Shown here in pieces: positions 26,142 through 34,637 of a stretch of DNA of 63,841 nucleotides. How positions within the stretch are numbered: position 1 is the first letter of the stretch; each line of letters begins with the position of its first letter. The translations under genes and the position numbers were made by a program. The notes beneath the pieces were generated by a model. The model was given only the letters and a program-made list of their open reading frames with translations, was not told the DNA's origin and made no database searches. The stretch spans positions 1-63,841 of the forward strand of contig DATKRO010000059.1 of the NCBI GenBank assembly GCA_035532115.1. Direction: 5' to 3'. Origin of the DNA: Acaudatibacter sp035532115. Lineage in GTDB: Bacteria; Pseudomonadota; Alphaproteobacteria; Caulobacterales; Caulobacteraceae.

Positions 26142-27716
26142 TCACGCCAGGCGCCCCTTGATCCGGTCGGCGACCCGCAGCGCATTGGCGATGATCGTCA
26201 AGGTCGGGTTCACCGCGCCGATGGACGGGAAGAAGCTCGCGTCGGCAATGTAGAGGTTGTCCAGTTCATGCGCCTTGCAGTCGAGATCCAGCACCGAGGT
26301 CGCCGGATCCACGCCGAAACGGCAGGTGCCGGCCTGATGCGCCGTGCCGCTGATCGGGATGTCCTTGCCCAGGTAGAGACGCCGTTCGATCAGGTGCGGC
26401 CACGCGCCCAGCGGCGCCAGCAGGCCCTCGAGCTTGGCCCGCAGACGCCGTGCCGCCTCCAGGTTGCCTTCACGCAGGTCCAGAACCACGCGGTCGCCCA
26501 CATAGCGGATGCGGTTCTCCGGCCGGGGCAGATCCTCGCTCTGCAGCCAGAAGTCGATCGAGTGTTCGGCCATCTTCTCGAACGGCATCCGCGGCAGCCA
26601 GGAAAGCTGGCCCGGCAGGGTCTCGCCCCGGATCTGCTCGCCGTGCGAGGTCGCGCACATCTGGATCAGGCCCAGCGGATAGTCCCAGTCGTCGGCGCCG
26701 AAGTAGAAATCGCTCAGCGCCAGCGTCTTCTGGAACACCGTGTGGTTCGGCTCCTTGAGCAGCGCCATCACCACGGACATGTTGTGCCGGATGTAGTTGC
26801 GCCCGACCTGGTCCGAACCATTGGCCAGGCCGTGCGGATGCGCGTCGCTCGGCGATCGCAGCAGCAGCAGCGCCGAACTCAGCGCCCCGCAGGCGACCAC
26901 CACGATGTCGGCCGAATACTGCTCGACGGCGTTGTCGCGCACGACGTGCACGCGAGCGACGCTGCGGCCGGCGCCGTCCGTCTCCAGGCGCGTTACATAG
27001 GCGTTGGTCAGCAGGGCGAAGTTCGGATAGGCCGCGCGGGCGGGATCGACGCAGATCACCTGGGCGTCGGCCTTGCCGTTGAACGGGCAGGGAAAACCAT
27101 CGAAGGCGTCGCACCGGATGCAGGGGCTGTCCGGGGTGGCGGCGCCGTTCGCATCCTGGATCAGCCTGATGCCCAGCGGCAGATGGAACGGGTGCAGCCC
27201 CGCGCCCTCGAGTATGTCGCTCAGCGCCTGGATGCGCGGTTCGTGCCTGACCGGCGGATAGGCGTAGGGCGCGCTCGACCAGGGCTCGGTGGGATCCTCG
27301 CCGCGGCGCCCGTGCACGTGATAGAGCGCTTCGGCCTGGGCGTAGTAGGGCTCGAAGACATCGTAGCCCAGCGGCCACGCCGGCGAGACCCCGTCCGCGT
27401 GCCGCAGCTCGCCGAAATCGCGCTCGCGCAGACGCAACAGGGCGGCGCCATACACCTTGGAATTGCCGCCGACGAAATAGTGCAGCCCGGGACGAAACGC
27501 GCCGCCATCGGCCCCGTACCACGTCTCCTTCGCCTGGTAGGCGGCATCGACGAAGACGGTCTTGGAATTGAGGTTGCCGAGCGAGCGCGGCAGGTAGTCG
27601 CCTCGCTCGAGCATCAGGATGCGCTTGCCGGCGGCGGCCAGGTGGTGCGCCAGCGAGGCGCCGCCCGGCCCGCTGCCGACGACGATCACTTCGTAGTGGT
27701 CGCTCGCCACCGCCAT
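26142..27716 (-). CDS. GMC family oxidoreductase (sugar/alcohol dehydrogenase-like)
   Basis: 524-aa FAD-dependent GMC oxidoreductase. The dinucleotide motif VVGSGPGGASLAHHLAA is at the N-terminus, VGGNSKVYGAALLR corresponds to the FAD-contact loop, and the C-terminal GTCRFGVDPATSVLD and NPTLTIIANALRVAD carry the active-site region. A cysteine-containing PCIRCDAFDGFPC insert resembles the periplasmic/cytoplasmic subgroup related to gluconate and sorbitol dehydrogenases. No signal peptide. First gene of a GMC-cupin-SMP-30 operon. The ATG at 27716 begins MAVASDHYEVIVVG. Confidence 0.87.
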   Translation of the reverse strand: MAVASDHYEVIVVGSGPGGASLAHHLAAAGKRILMLERGDYLPRSLGNLNSKTVFVDAAYQAKETWYGADGGAFRPGLHYFVGGNSKVYGAALLRLRERDFGELRHADGVSPAWPLGYDVFEPYYAQAEALYHVHGRRGEDPTEPWSSAPYAYPPVRHEPRIQALSDILEGAGLHPFHLPLGIRLIQDANGAATPDSPCIRCDAFDGFPCPFNGKADAQVICVDPARAAYPNFALLTNAYVTRLETDGAGRSVARVHVVRDNAVEQYSADIVVVACGALSSALLLLRSPSDAHPHGLANGSDQVGRNYIRHNMSVVMALLKEPNHTVFQKTLALSDFYFGADDWDYPLGLIQMCATSHGEQIRGETLPGQLSWLPRMPFEKMAEHSIDFWLQSEDLPRPENRIRYVGDRVVLDLREGNLEAARRLRAKLEGLLAPLGAWPHLIERRLYLGKDIPISGTAHQAGTCRFGVDPATSVLDLDCKAHELDNLYIADASFFPSIGAVNPTLTIIANALRVADRIKGRLA

Positions 27717-27844
27717 GTTGCGCCTTGGTATTCCCCGCCTCCAGTCCGCGCCCGCCGGCAAAATCCCCAGCGGCCGCCGTTGTTCCGGGGCGCTGCGCCG
27801 TCGCCGGTTTGTCGCCCGGGGGGATCCGCGCTACAGCGCCGGCG

Positions 27845-28291
27845 ATGGCCCGCCTCACTCAGCTCGGCAGCCAGGCGAAGGCGGCGGCGAGCCCTGAAGC
27901 CGCCGTGCTGGAGCGGGCGCCCAATCCGCACCCCGGCTTGCTCTATCTGGCGCGCTTCACGGCCCCGGAGTTCACCTCGCTCTGTCCCGTCACCGGCCAG
28001 CCGGACTTCGCGCGGCTGGTGATCGATTATGCGCCGGGCGCGTGGCTGATCGAGTCCAAGTCGCTGAAGCTCTATCTCGCTTCGTTCCGCAACCATGGCG
28101 CCTTCCACGAGGACTGCACCCTGGCGATCGGCAGGAAGATTGTCGAGGTCGCCCAGCCGGCCTGGCTGCGCATCGGCGGCTACTGGTATCCGCGCGGCGG
28201 CATTCCGATCGACGTCTTCTGGCAGACCGGCGCGCCGCCGCCCGGCCTGTGGCTGCCGGACCAGGGCGTCGCCGCCTACCAGGGACGTTGA
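27845..28291 (+). CDS. queF: NADPH-dependent preQ0 reductase (7-cyano-7-deazaguanine reductase)
   Basis: 148-aa QueF of the short unimodular type. The catalytic Cys lies in FTSLCPVTGQPD. The family signature ESKSLKLYLASFRNHG and GRKIVEVAQP follow. It reduces preQ0 to preQ1 in queuosine tRNA modification, in the cytoplasm. The ATG at 27845 fits known N-termini. Upstream, 128 bp separate it from the divergent GMC gene. I looked there for a preQ1 riboswitch and saw no convincing pseudoknot pattern. No other queuosine genes nearby. Confidence 0.92.
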   Translation: MARLTQLGSQAKAAASPEAAVLERAPNPHPGLLYLARFTAPEFTSLCPVTGQPDFARLVIDYAPGAWLIESKSLKLYLASFRNHGAFHEDCTLAIGRKIVEVAQPAWLRIGGYWYPRGGIPIDVFWQTGAPPPGLWLPDQGVAAYQGR

Positions 28292-28386
28292 GGCGGGGGC
28301 GTTGACCGCCCCCCTCTGTTCGCGGCCGGCCATCGGCGCCAGAACACGCGCTTTCACGGGCTTCGTGCCGAAGAAGGATTGGACCG

Positions 28387-29409
28387 ATGAAATTCACGCG
28401 CATGGGATCGACCGGCGCCCAGGTGTCGCGGCTCTGCCTGGGCTGCATGAGCTTCGGCGGCATGGCCGACTGGACCTTGGACGAGGAAGCGAGCCTGCCG
28501 ATCGTCAAAAAGGCGGTGGAGGCTGGCATCAACTTCTTCGACACCGCCGACATCTATTCGCGCGGCCAGAGCGAGGAGATTCTCGGCCGGTCGCTGAAGG
28601 CGCTGGCGGTGCGGCGCGAGGAGGCGGTGATCGCCACCAAGGTGTTCAACCCCATGGGGCGCGGGCCCAACCGCGGCGGCCTGTCGAAAAAGCACATCCG
28701 CGCCTCGATCGACGCCAGCCTGAGGCGGCTGGGCCTCGACTACGTGGACCTCTATCAGATCCACCGCTTCGACTATGAGACGCCCATCGAGGAGACCATC
28801 GAGGCGCTGGACGAGGTGGTGAAGGCGGGCAAGGCGCTCTACGTCGGCGCCAGCTCGATGTTCGCCTACCAGTTCTCCAGGTGCCTGCACGTCGCGGACA
28901 AGCTGGGGCGCGCCAGGTTCTCGATGATGCAGAACCACTACAATCTCGCCTACCGCGAGGAGGAGCGCGAGATGAACCCGCTCTGCCTGGAGGAGGGCGT
29001 CGGTCTGATCCCCTGGAGCCCGCTCGCCGGCGGCGTGCTGGCCGGCGCCCGCGAGGCCGGCACGGTGCGCTCGCGCTCGGCGATGGGCCGCGGCCGCTAC
29101 AACCGCCCCGAGGATCAGGCGGTGCTGGAGGCCCTGAAGCGCGTCGCGGCGGCGCGCGGCGAGGCGCCCGCCCAGGTGGCGATCGCCTGGCTGCTCTCCA
29201 AGCCCGCAGTGACCGCGCCGATCGTCGGCGTGACCAAGGCCCAGCATCTGGACGATCCGCTGAAGGCGGTGGACGCGCCGCTGAGCGCCGAGGAGATCTC
29301 GACCCTGGAGGCGCCCTATGCGGCCCAGGCGGTGATCGGGCCGATCACGCCCGCGGACATGGCCGCTCGCCTCGAACGGATGGGCGCGCCGCGTCGGCAG
29401 GCGGCCTGA
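28387..29409 (+). CDS. Aldo/keto reductase
   Basis: 340-aa TIM-barrel aldo/keto reductase. It starts MKFTRMGSTGAQVSRLCLG. Catalytic Asp and Tyr are in FFDTADIYSRGQSEEILG, with Lys in VIATKVFNPMG and His in YQIHRFD. NPLCLEEGVGLIPWSPLAGG and the C-terminal VGVTKAQHLDDPL form the cofactor region. It reduces aldehydes or ketones with NADPH. Physiological substrate unknown. The ATG at 28387 is preceded by gaagaaggattgg, a plausible ribosome site. Confidence 0.92.
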   Translation: MKFTRMGSTGAQVSRLCLGCMSFGGMADWTLDEEASLPIVKKAVEAGINFFDTADIYSRGQSEEILGRSLKALAVRREEAVIATKVFNPMGRGPNRGGLSKKHIRASIDASLRRLGLDYVDLYQIHRFDYETPIEETIEALDEVVKAGKALYVGASSMFAYQFSRCLHVADKLGRARFSMMQNHYNLAYREEEREMNPLCLEEGVGLIPWSPLAGGVLAGAREAGTVRSRSAMGRGRYNRPEDQAVLEALKRVAAARGEAPAQVAIAWLLSKPAVTAPIVGVTKAQHLDDPLKAVDAPLSAEEISTLEAPYAAQAVIGPITPADMAARLERMGAPRRQAA

Positions 29410-29422
29410 GGCGAGCGCCGCC

Positions 29423-30037
29423 TCAGCCCGGCCATTCGCGGCTGATCGCCGCCGGATCCGGCCGCACGCGTTCCAGCGGCGCGCCGTCGCTGGTTCCCAG
29501 GTGCACGAAGCCCGCGATACGCTCGCGCTCGCCAACGCCGAGCAGCGCCTGGGCGTCCTCGTCATAGGCGTACCAGTCGGTGATCCAGTTGGCGCCATAG
29601 CCCATCGCCTGGGCCGCGATGACGAGGCTCATGCACACCGCGCCGGCGGAGAGCCGCTGCTCCCACTCGGGAATCTCGCCGGGCCGGGCGCAGGAGATCA
29701 CGGCCACGGTCAGCGGCGGGGCGCGGATCTTGCCGAGCTTCGCCGTCAGCCGTTCGCCGTCGGGACGGCGCGCCGCGATGGCCTCGAGACCGGCGACGAA
29801 GCGCTGCTTGGCGCCGCCGCGCAGGATCACGAACCGCCAGGGAAAGAGCTTGCCGTGGTCGGGGACGCGGGTCGCCAGGCGCAGCAGGGCCGTCAGCTCC
29901 GCCGGGTCCGGGGCGGGCTCGCGCAGCATCACGGCCGCAGCCGAGCGACGCCGCGCCAGGAAGGCCAGGGTCTCGGGCGAGCCTTCGATCGGCGCTTCCT
30001 GCCCGAATTCGGGCGCGGCCGGCACGGTTGGCGGCAA
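29423..30037 (-). CDS. Nitroreductase family protein (YdjA-like)
   Basis: About 204 aa, FMN-binding nitroreductase fold. FLARRRSAAAVML near the N-terminus, ATRVPDHGKLFPWRFVIL, a central helix SLVIAAQAMGYGANWITDWY and the C-terminal GFVHLGTS match the short YdjA-like group. It reduces quinones or nitro compounds with NAD(P)H. The start is uncertain. The TTG at 30037 has ggag nine bases upstream. A GTG at 30025 would shorten it by four residues, and the open frame continues further up without family similarity. Confidence 0.8.
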   Translation of the reverse strand: MPPTVPAAPEFGQEAPIEGSPETLAFLARRRSAAAVMLREPAPDPAELTALLRLATRVPDHGKLFPWRFVILRGGAKQRFVAGLEAIAARRPDGERLTAKLGKIRAPPLTVAVISCARPGEIPEWEQRLSAGAVCMSLVIAAQAMGYGANWITDWYAYDEDAQALLGVGERERIAGFVHLGTSDGAPLERVRPDPAAISREWPG

Positions 30038-30242
30038 CGGCTTGCGCTCCAGGCTCGGGAATCGAGCGACGAAAGCCGAGGTATAGGCGCGTCCGGGCTT
30101 TCGCAACGCGGGCGCTCGTGGATTTTTATCGGCAACCTGGGCTGGCGCGCCGCGAGGCCAGGCGCCATATCGCCGACCAAAGGGCGATCCGGCCTCCGCG
30201 CGCAAGCCCCGCCGGTCGCGGCGAAGGAAGGAACGGACGACC

Positions 30243-31073
30243 ATGGTTCAGCACCTTGAAGTCGTCGGCGCCATCGGCGCGCCCCCGGTCTGGCCGGCGC
30301 TGCGCAACGAGGCCGAGCACCTGGCGACGCGGGAGCCCACCCTGGCCTCGCTGCTCAATTCGGTGGTGCTGCGCCATCACAGCCTCGCCGCGGCGCTGTC
30401 GTTCCAGCTCGCCCGCAAGCTCGGCGATCAGGAGCTGAGGGCGATGAGCCTGCGCGAGATCTGCGACGAGGCGCTCGCGGGCGATCCTTCCCTGATCGGT
30501 CTGGTCGAGGCGGATCTGCGCGCCGTCTTCGAACGCGACCCGGCGTGCAAGGGCTACGTGCAGCCGTTCCTGTTCTTCAAGGGGTTCCTGGCGCTGCAGA
30601 GCCACCGCGTCGCGCACTGGCTGTGGGTGCAGGGTCGCGAGGCGCTGGCGTTCTATTTCCAGAGCCGCGCTTCCGAACTCTTCGACGTGGACATCCATCC
30701 GGCGGCGTCGATCGGCGCGGGCGCCTTCTTCGATCACGGCGCCGGCATCGTCATCGGCGAGACGGCGCGGGTGGGCGAGGATGTCTCGATCATGCAGGGC
30801 GTCACCCTGGGCGGCACCAGCACCGACCGGGTGGATCGCCATCCCAAGGTCGGCAAGGGCGTCCTGATCGGCGCGGGCGCCCTGGTCATCGGCAACATCC
30901 ATATCGGCGATTTTTCCAAGATCGGCTCCGGGTCGGTGGTGACCAAGCCGGTGCCGTCCGGCTGCACGGCCGTGGGCGTGCCGGCGCGCCTGGTCAACTG
31001 CCCGACCTGCTCGGAACCCTCCAAGACCATGGACCAGACCCTGTTCGACGTGGACTCCGACTACGTCATCTGA
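30243..31073 (+). CDS. cysE: Serine O-acetyltransferase
   Basis: 276-aa left-handed beta-helix acetyltransferase. It transfers acetyl from acetyl-CoA to serine, the first step of cysteine synthesis. The N-terminal helical domain (PTLASLLNSVVLRHHSLA) is followed by hexapeptide repeats with DIHPAASIGAGAFFDHG (catalytic His/Asp region) and GVTLGGT. The Cys-containing tail (VNCPTCSEPSKTMDQTLFD) is unlike the usual Ile-terminal E. coli tail but common in alphaproteobacteria. The ATG at 30243 follows a gaaggaagg ribosome site. Confidence 0.93.
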   Translation: MVQHLEVVGAIGAPPVWPALRNEAEHLATREPTLASLLNSVVLRHHSLAAALSFQLARKLGDQELRAMSLREICDEALAGDPSLIGLVEADLRAVFERDPACKGYVQPFLFFKGFLALQSHRVAHWLWVQGREALAFYFQSRASELFDVDIHPAASIGAGAFFDHGAGIVIGETARVGEDVSIMQGVTLGGTSTDRVDRHPKVGKGVLIGAGALVIGNIHIGDFSKIGSGSVVTKPVPSGCTAVGVPARLVNCPTCSEPSKTMDQTLFDVDSDYVI

Positions 31074-31133
31074 GCGCTTGCGGCGGCGGTGATCGCCGCT
31101 AGGGTCGCCGGCTTCAGCATTGGAGCGCCGCCC

Positions 31134-31343
31134 GTGGACCAGAAAGACATCGACCGCATCCAGGCGCACCTGAAGCGCACCTTCGGCAACCCGCACATCG
31201 CCTTGCGCGCCCGTCCCAAGCAGAAGGACTCCGCCGAGGTGGAGCTGAAGGGCGAGTTCATCGGCGTCGTCTATCAGGACGAGGACGAGGACGGCTCGTT
31301 CATGTTCGAGATGGCCATTTTGCCGGAGGACCTGGACGCGTGA
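31134..31343 (+). CDS. DUF3126 family protein
   Basis: 69-aa small acidic protein matching DUF3126: MDQKDIDRIQAHLKRTFGNP, then RPKQKDSAEVEL and GEFIGVVYQDEDEDGSFMFE. Function unknown. The family is restricted mainly to alphaproteobacteria and often lies next to cysE, as here (60 bp downstream, same strand). I use the GTG at 31134 rather than an earlier ATG because the family begins with this residue. Confidence 0.9.
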   Translation: MDQKDIDRIQAHLKRTFGNPHIALRARPKQKDSAEVELKGEFIGVVYQDEDEDGSFMFEMAILPEDLDA

Positions 31344-31366
31344 CGGCTTGCGACGTCCGCTCGGCG

Positions 31367-31381
31367 TGACCATGTTGGTCA
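31367..31381. promoter_or_regulatory. Perfect inverted repeat, likely Phd/VapC operator
   Basis: tgacca-tgt-tggtca is a perfect 6-bp inverted repeat with a 3-bp spacer, 25 bp before the antitoxin start. Antitoxins of this class autorepress by binding such palindromes. A gaaggag ribosome site (31392-31398) lies between it and the GTG start. Confidence 0.72.
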
Positions 31382-31406
31382 AAGTAGTCGTGAAGGAGCG
31401 CGAATC

Positions 31407-31679
31407 GTGGCCGACGGAACCTGGAGCCTGGCCGAGGCCAAGGCCAAGTTCAGCGAAGTGGTGGAGAAGGCGCGCACCGAGGGACCGCAGCGCGTGACGC
31501 GCAACGGGAGGGATGCCGTGGTGGTGGTTTCGGCGCCCGAATGGGAGAAGCGGACCCAGACGGCGCGCACGCTCTATGAGTTTCTCGAACGGTCGCCCCT
31601 GAAGGGGTCGGGCCTCAAGTTGGAGCGTGATCCGGACCTTGGCCGAGACGTCGAGCTTGGCCGAGACGGGCGTGGATAG
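31407..31679 (+). CDS. Phd/YefM family antitoxin
   Basis: 90-aa antitoxin. The N-terminal DNA-binding domain reads TWSLAEAKAKFSEVVEKART, and GPQRVTRNGRDAVVVVSAPEW completes the Phd/YefM fold. The C-terminal part should wrap the toxin. GTG start after gaaggag. Its stop overlaps the start of the PIN toxin. The last codons contain a repeated cttggccgagacg, which extends the tail. A palindrome at 31367-31381 probably serves autoregulation. Confidence 0.9.
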   Translation: MADGTWSLAEAKAKFSEVVEKARTEGPQRVTRNGRDAVVVVSAPEWEKRTQTARTLYEFLERSPLKGSGLKLERDPDLGRDVELGRDGRG

Positions 31680-32097
31680 CCTCGTCGACACCAACGTGCT
31701 TTCGGAATATCGCCGTCCTAACGCCGATCCCGGCGTCGTCGCCTGGATGCGGCGGGTCGAATTCCAGACGATCTGTGTGAGCGTGGTTACGCTTTCGGAG
31801 ATCCGGCTGGGGATCGACCGACTGCCGCAGGGCCGTCGCCGAGAACGGCTCGAAGATTGGCTCACCCGAGAATTGCCGCTCGAAATGGGCGATCGGGTTC
31901 TGAATGTCACCTTGCCCATCGCCGATGCGTGCGGCGCAGTTCGAGCCCGAGCCCTCGCGGCTGGCAGGCCAATGGCGGTGATCGATGCGTTCCTGGCGGC
32001 GACGGCCGAGGTCGCCGGGTTGACCCTCGTCACGCGCAACGTGCGCGATTTCGAAGTCTGGGGCGGACCGGTGTTCAACCCCTGGACCGGGGCCTGA
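31672..32097 (+). CDS. vapC: PIN-domain toxin (VapC/FitB-like)
   Basis: 141-aa PIN-domain ribonuclease. Acidic Mg-binding residues appear in order: Asp in LVDTNVLSEYRRP, Glu in SVVTLSEIRLGI, Asp in MAVIDAFLAATAE and the Asn/Asp pair of TRNVRDFEVWG. The domain is full length. The GTG at 31672 overlaps the antitoxin stop by 8 bp. An alternative GTG at 31627 lies inside the antitoxin gene and would add 15 non-family residues. Target RNA unknown, probably tRNA or rRNA as in other VapC proteins. Confidence 0.9.
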   Translation: MDSLVDTNVLSEYRRPNADPGVVAWMRRVEFQTICVSVVTLSEIRLGIDRLPQGRRRERLEDWLTRELPLEMGDRVLNVTLPIADACGAVRARALAAGRPMAVIDAFLAATAEVAGLTLVTRNVRDFEVWGGPVFNPWTGA

Positions 32098-32161
32098 ACA
32101 GAGCCGCGCCGGCCGCAACCAATTCCTCCCGCCGCAAGTCAGAGGCCGCAGGTCCGAGAGC

Positions 32162-32410
32162 CCCAATGTCAGCTATTGGCTCTATGCTGGCTTCCGCGGC
32201 CGGGGCCACGCCACGTGGGCCGTAGCGCTTCTCTGCGGCGCGCCCTCGCGCCTCGCGGGCCTCGCGCGGCTCGCAGCGCACGTCGATTCCCAGAACCCCG
32301 CCTCCCAGCGGCTCGGCTTCGTCGAGACGGAGACCGCCGCGGACGAAGCGATGGCCAGCGGCGTGCGCGCGCTCTACGTGCTTGGGCTGGACGGCGCCCT
32401 CGCCGATTAG
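32162..32410 (+). pseudogene. Decayed GNAT acetyltransferase fragment
   Basis: In one plus-strand frame, ending at tag 32408, the translation reads NVSYWLYAGFRGRGHATWAV, then LAAHVDSQNPASQRLGFVE. This is the second half of a GNAT domain: the acetyl-CoA loop RGRGHAT and the NPASxR...GF motif. No start codon or N-terminal half precedes it, and spacing between the motifs is irregular. The strip 32411-32536 after it shows nothing recognisable. Confidence 0.65.
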
Positions 32411-32536
32411 ATCGGGATCGGGCCGCGACAGCCCGACCTTCGCAGGTCGCCAAGCGCCGAAGGCCGTCTAACCCCCGGAGGGTGTCCAAGAAACCTGGAC
32501 AACCGCGGTGGCCACATCCCGGCGCCCTGACGGCCG

Positions 32537-33145
32537 CTAGCATCCCCTGGCGTCTGGCGCGTCAGCGTCCTTGGGTTTTCCTCGTTCGCCGATGTCGAGC
32601 GCCTTGAGATGGTCTCGCACCGTCTTCAAGAACGCATCTGAACGTGCGGGATCCGCGACGACCCGGGAGAGCGCGAGCGCGCCGACCATCGCGCTGACGG
32701 CGACGATGGCGCGCTCCTGGTCTCCGTCGAGGGCCTCGGACACCGATGCGATGAAGCCCTCGATGTGGCCGGTCATGACCTCGCGCGACGAGATGTCTGC
32801 ACGTGCCACGTCAGAAACGAGCGCCGCCATGGCGCACCCGCTCTCCCGGGCATCGCGATGAGCGCGGCTGAGATAGCTGCGCGCGATGGCGGACAGGCTT
32901 CGCGGGCTCGTCGAGCCCTGCGCTTTCGCATTCGCCTCGCCTTCCAGGAGCGCACGTTCGAGGGCTTCGGCGAGAAGCGCAGACCGGTTCTCGAAGTGCC
33001 CATAGAAGCCGCCATGGGTGAGGCCCACGCTCTTCATGAGCGTCCCGACGCTCACCGATTCCAGCCCGTCGCGACGCACCTGGCGCGACGCCTCGGCCAG
33101 GATGCGTTCGCGGTTCTGCGCCTTCTCGGCCTGCGAATGTCCCAT
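32537..33145 (-). CDS. TetR/AcrR family transcriptional regulator
   Basis: 202-aa TetR protein. The N-terminal HTH is NRERILAEASRQVRRDGLES, continuing with SVGTLMKSVGLTHGGFYGHF, typical of the NemR-like group. A C-terminal ligand domain follows, with a Cys (ESGCAMAALVSDVA) that could sense electrophiles. I use the ATG at 33145 (MGHSQAEKAQNRERI). Longer frames run through the operator. It is divergent from the crotonase/isomerase/SDR cluster, and a 40-bp dyad lies between, so it most likely represses both itself and that cluster. Confidence 0.92.
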   Translation of the reverse strand: MGHSQAEKAQNRERILAEASRQVRRDGLESVSVGTLMKSVGLTHGGFYGHFENRSALLAEALERALLEGEANAKAQGSTSPRSLSAIARSYLSRAHRDARESGCAMAALVSDVARADISSREVMTGHIEGFIASVSEALDGDQERAIVAVSAMVGALALSRVVADPARSDAFLKTVRDHLKALDIGERGKPKDADAPDARGC

Positions 33146-33171
33146 CTGCGCGACTCCTCGGTTGACGAACA

Positions 33172-33211
33172 GGATTATAACCATCATTGTCGTGAATGAC
33201 GAACATAATCC
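33172..33211. promoter_or_regulatory. 40-bp nested palindrome, candidate TetR operator
   Basis: Two inverted repeats share one centre (between 33191 and 33192): outer arms ggattat (33172-33178) and ataatcc (33205-33211), inner arms tcatt (33184-33188) and aatga (33195-33199). It lies between the divergent TetR gene (start 33145) and the crotonase start (33251). The length suits two TetR dimers or a wide operator. Confidence 0.82.
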
Positions 33212-33250
33212 AGATTGCCGAGCCTTGGTGCGTCGGCGGGAGGAAAGGCC

Positions 33251-34041
33251 ATGAAAGAGAGCGCCGTCGTCGAAGGCCGGGTTCGGAGTGAGCGACACGG
33301 CCACATCCTGAAGATCGTGATCGACAATCCGGCCAAGAAGAACGCCTTCGTGCCGGAGATGATGGCGCCGCTCGCTGCCGCCATGACCGAGCTCGATCGA
33401 GATCCGGAGCTATGGGTCGGGGTGCTCTGTGCGGCAGGAGACAACTTCACCGCGGGTCTCGACATGCCGAAGTTCTTCGGGCCGACCGCGACGCCGACCC
33501 ATATCCCGATGACCACGTCGATCCGTTCGGCATACGCAACCAGTGCCGCAAGCCGCTCGTCACGGCGGTGCAGGGCATCTGCTTCACAGTCGGTATCGAG
33601 ATGGCGCTTGCCGGCGACATCGTCGTGGCGGCCGAGGGAACCCGGTTCTGCCAGATGGAGGGCAAGCGCGGCATCGCCCCGCTAGGCGGCGCCCACTTCC
33701 GCTACATCGCCCGAGCCGGGTGGGGGAACGCCATGTATCACCTGATGCTATGCGACGAGTTCGGGGCCGCAGAGGCGCACCGCATCGGGCTGGTGCAAGA
33801 GGTCGTGCCGCCCGGGCGGCAGGTCGAGCGCGCCATGGAGATCGCCCAGATCATCGCCGCCAATGCGCCTCTGGGGATCCAGGTGACCAAGGAGGCCGGG
33901 CGCAGGTTCACCGAGGCCGGTGAGCAGGCAGCCATCGATGCGGTTGCGGCGATCCGGCGCCGGGTAATGGGCACCGCCGACGCCGCCGAAGGCATCCGCT
34001 CCTTCATCGAGCGACGCCCCGCAGTCTTTCAGGGCCGATAG
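33251..34041 (+). pseudogene. Enoyl-CoA hydratase/isomerase (crotonase), frameshifted
   Basis: A crotonase of about 263 residues is split between two frames. The N-terminal part (MKESAVVEGRV, IVIDNPAKKNAFVPEMM, GDNFTAGLDMPKFFG) is in one frame to about 33507, and the rest (CRKPLVTAVQGICFTVGIEM, oxyanion region FCQMEGKRGIAPLGG, to FIERRPAVFQGR) is in the next. Restoring one G near 33508-33512 gives a continuous protein. Both halves are otherwise well preserved, so it is a recent mutation or a sequencing error. It would be the first gene of the TetR-controlled cluster, with aggaaagg before its ATG. Confidence 0.85.
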
Positions 34042-34064
34042 GGCCGTCCGAAAGGAGCACGGCA

Positions 34065-34637
34065 ATGGCCGCTCTCGACTTCTATTTCGACTATCGCAGT
34101 CCGTACGCCTACCTCGCCCAGACCCAGGTGCGTCTTCTGGGCGTCGAGATCGCCTGGCGACCGTTCGAGATCCTTCAGTTGATGGACCAGATCGGCAATG
34201 TGCCCACCAGCATCACTTGCAAGCCTAAGGGGAAATACCTGGGCGTCGACCTGCAGCGTTGGGTGGCCATCTACAAGGTGCCATTTCAGCGCCATCCCCA
34301 GGGCGCCGACATCGACGGCCGCCGGCTCTTGCGGGCCACCCTTGCGGCGGCGGAGCTGGGTCAGTCGGACGCGGCTGTCGAGGCGATCTTCGGCGCCTAT
34401 TGGGGATCCGGCGCGCCGCTGGCGACGCCCGCCGAAGTCGTCGCCGTCCTGAACGGCGGCGGGATCGACGCGCCAGGACTTCTGACGCGGATCGATGACC
34501 CGGCGCTCGATGAGGCCACGGCGCAAGCGGCGACCCGCGGGGTCTCCGGCGCACCGACCATGTACGTCGGCGACGAGATGTTCTTCGGCAACGATCGGCT
34601 CGACTTCGTCCGCGCCAGCCTGGGAATCGCCGCATGA
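34065..34637 (+). CDS. 2-hydroxychromene-2-carboxylate isomerase family protein (DsbA-like)
   Basis: 190-aa thioredoxin-fold protein of the HCCA isomerase / DsbA family. It begins LDFYFDYRSPYAYLAQTQV, where the Ser of RSPYAY is the usual glutathione-activating residue instead of CxxC. The C-terminal GVSGAPTMYVGDEMFFGNDR fits the cis-Pro region. In aromatic degradation it isomerises hydroxychromene carboxylates using glutathione. Here it lies 23 bp after the crotonase and overlaps the next SDR by 4 bp, in a TetR-controlled cluster. Confidence 0.88.
   Translation: MAALDFYFDYRSPYAYLAQTQVRLLGVEIAWRPFEILQLMDQIGNVPTSITCKPKGKYLGVDLQRWVAIYKVPFQRHPQGADIDGRRLLRATLAAAELGQSDAAVEAIFGAYWGSGAPLATPAEVVAVLNGGGIDAPGLLTRIDDPALDEATAQAATRGVSGAPTMYVGDEMFFGNDRLDFVRASLGIAA

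Noticed and set aside
27717..27844. preQ1 riboswitch ahead of queF
   Set aside because: No convincing short stem with an A-rich tail or ribosome-site pseudoknot could be made. The segment is plain GC-rich divergent promoter space.
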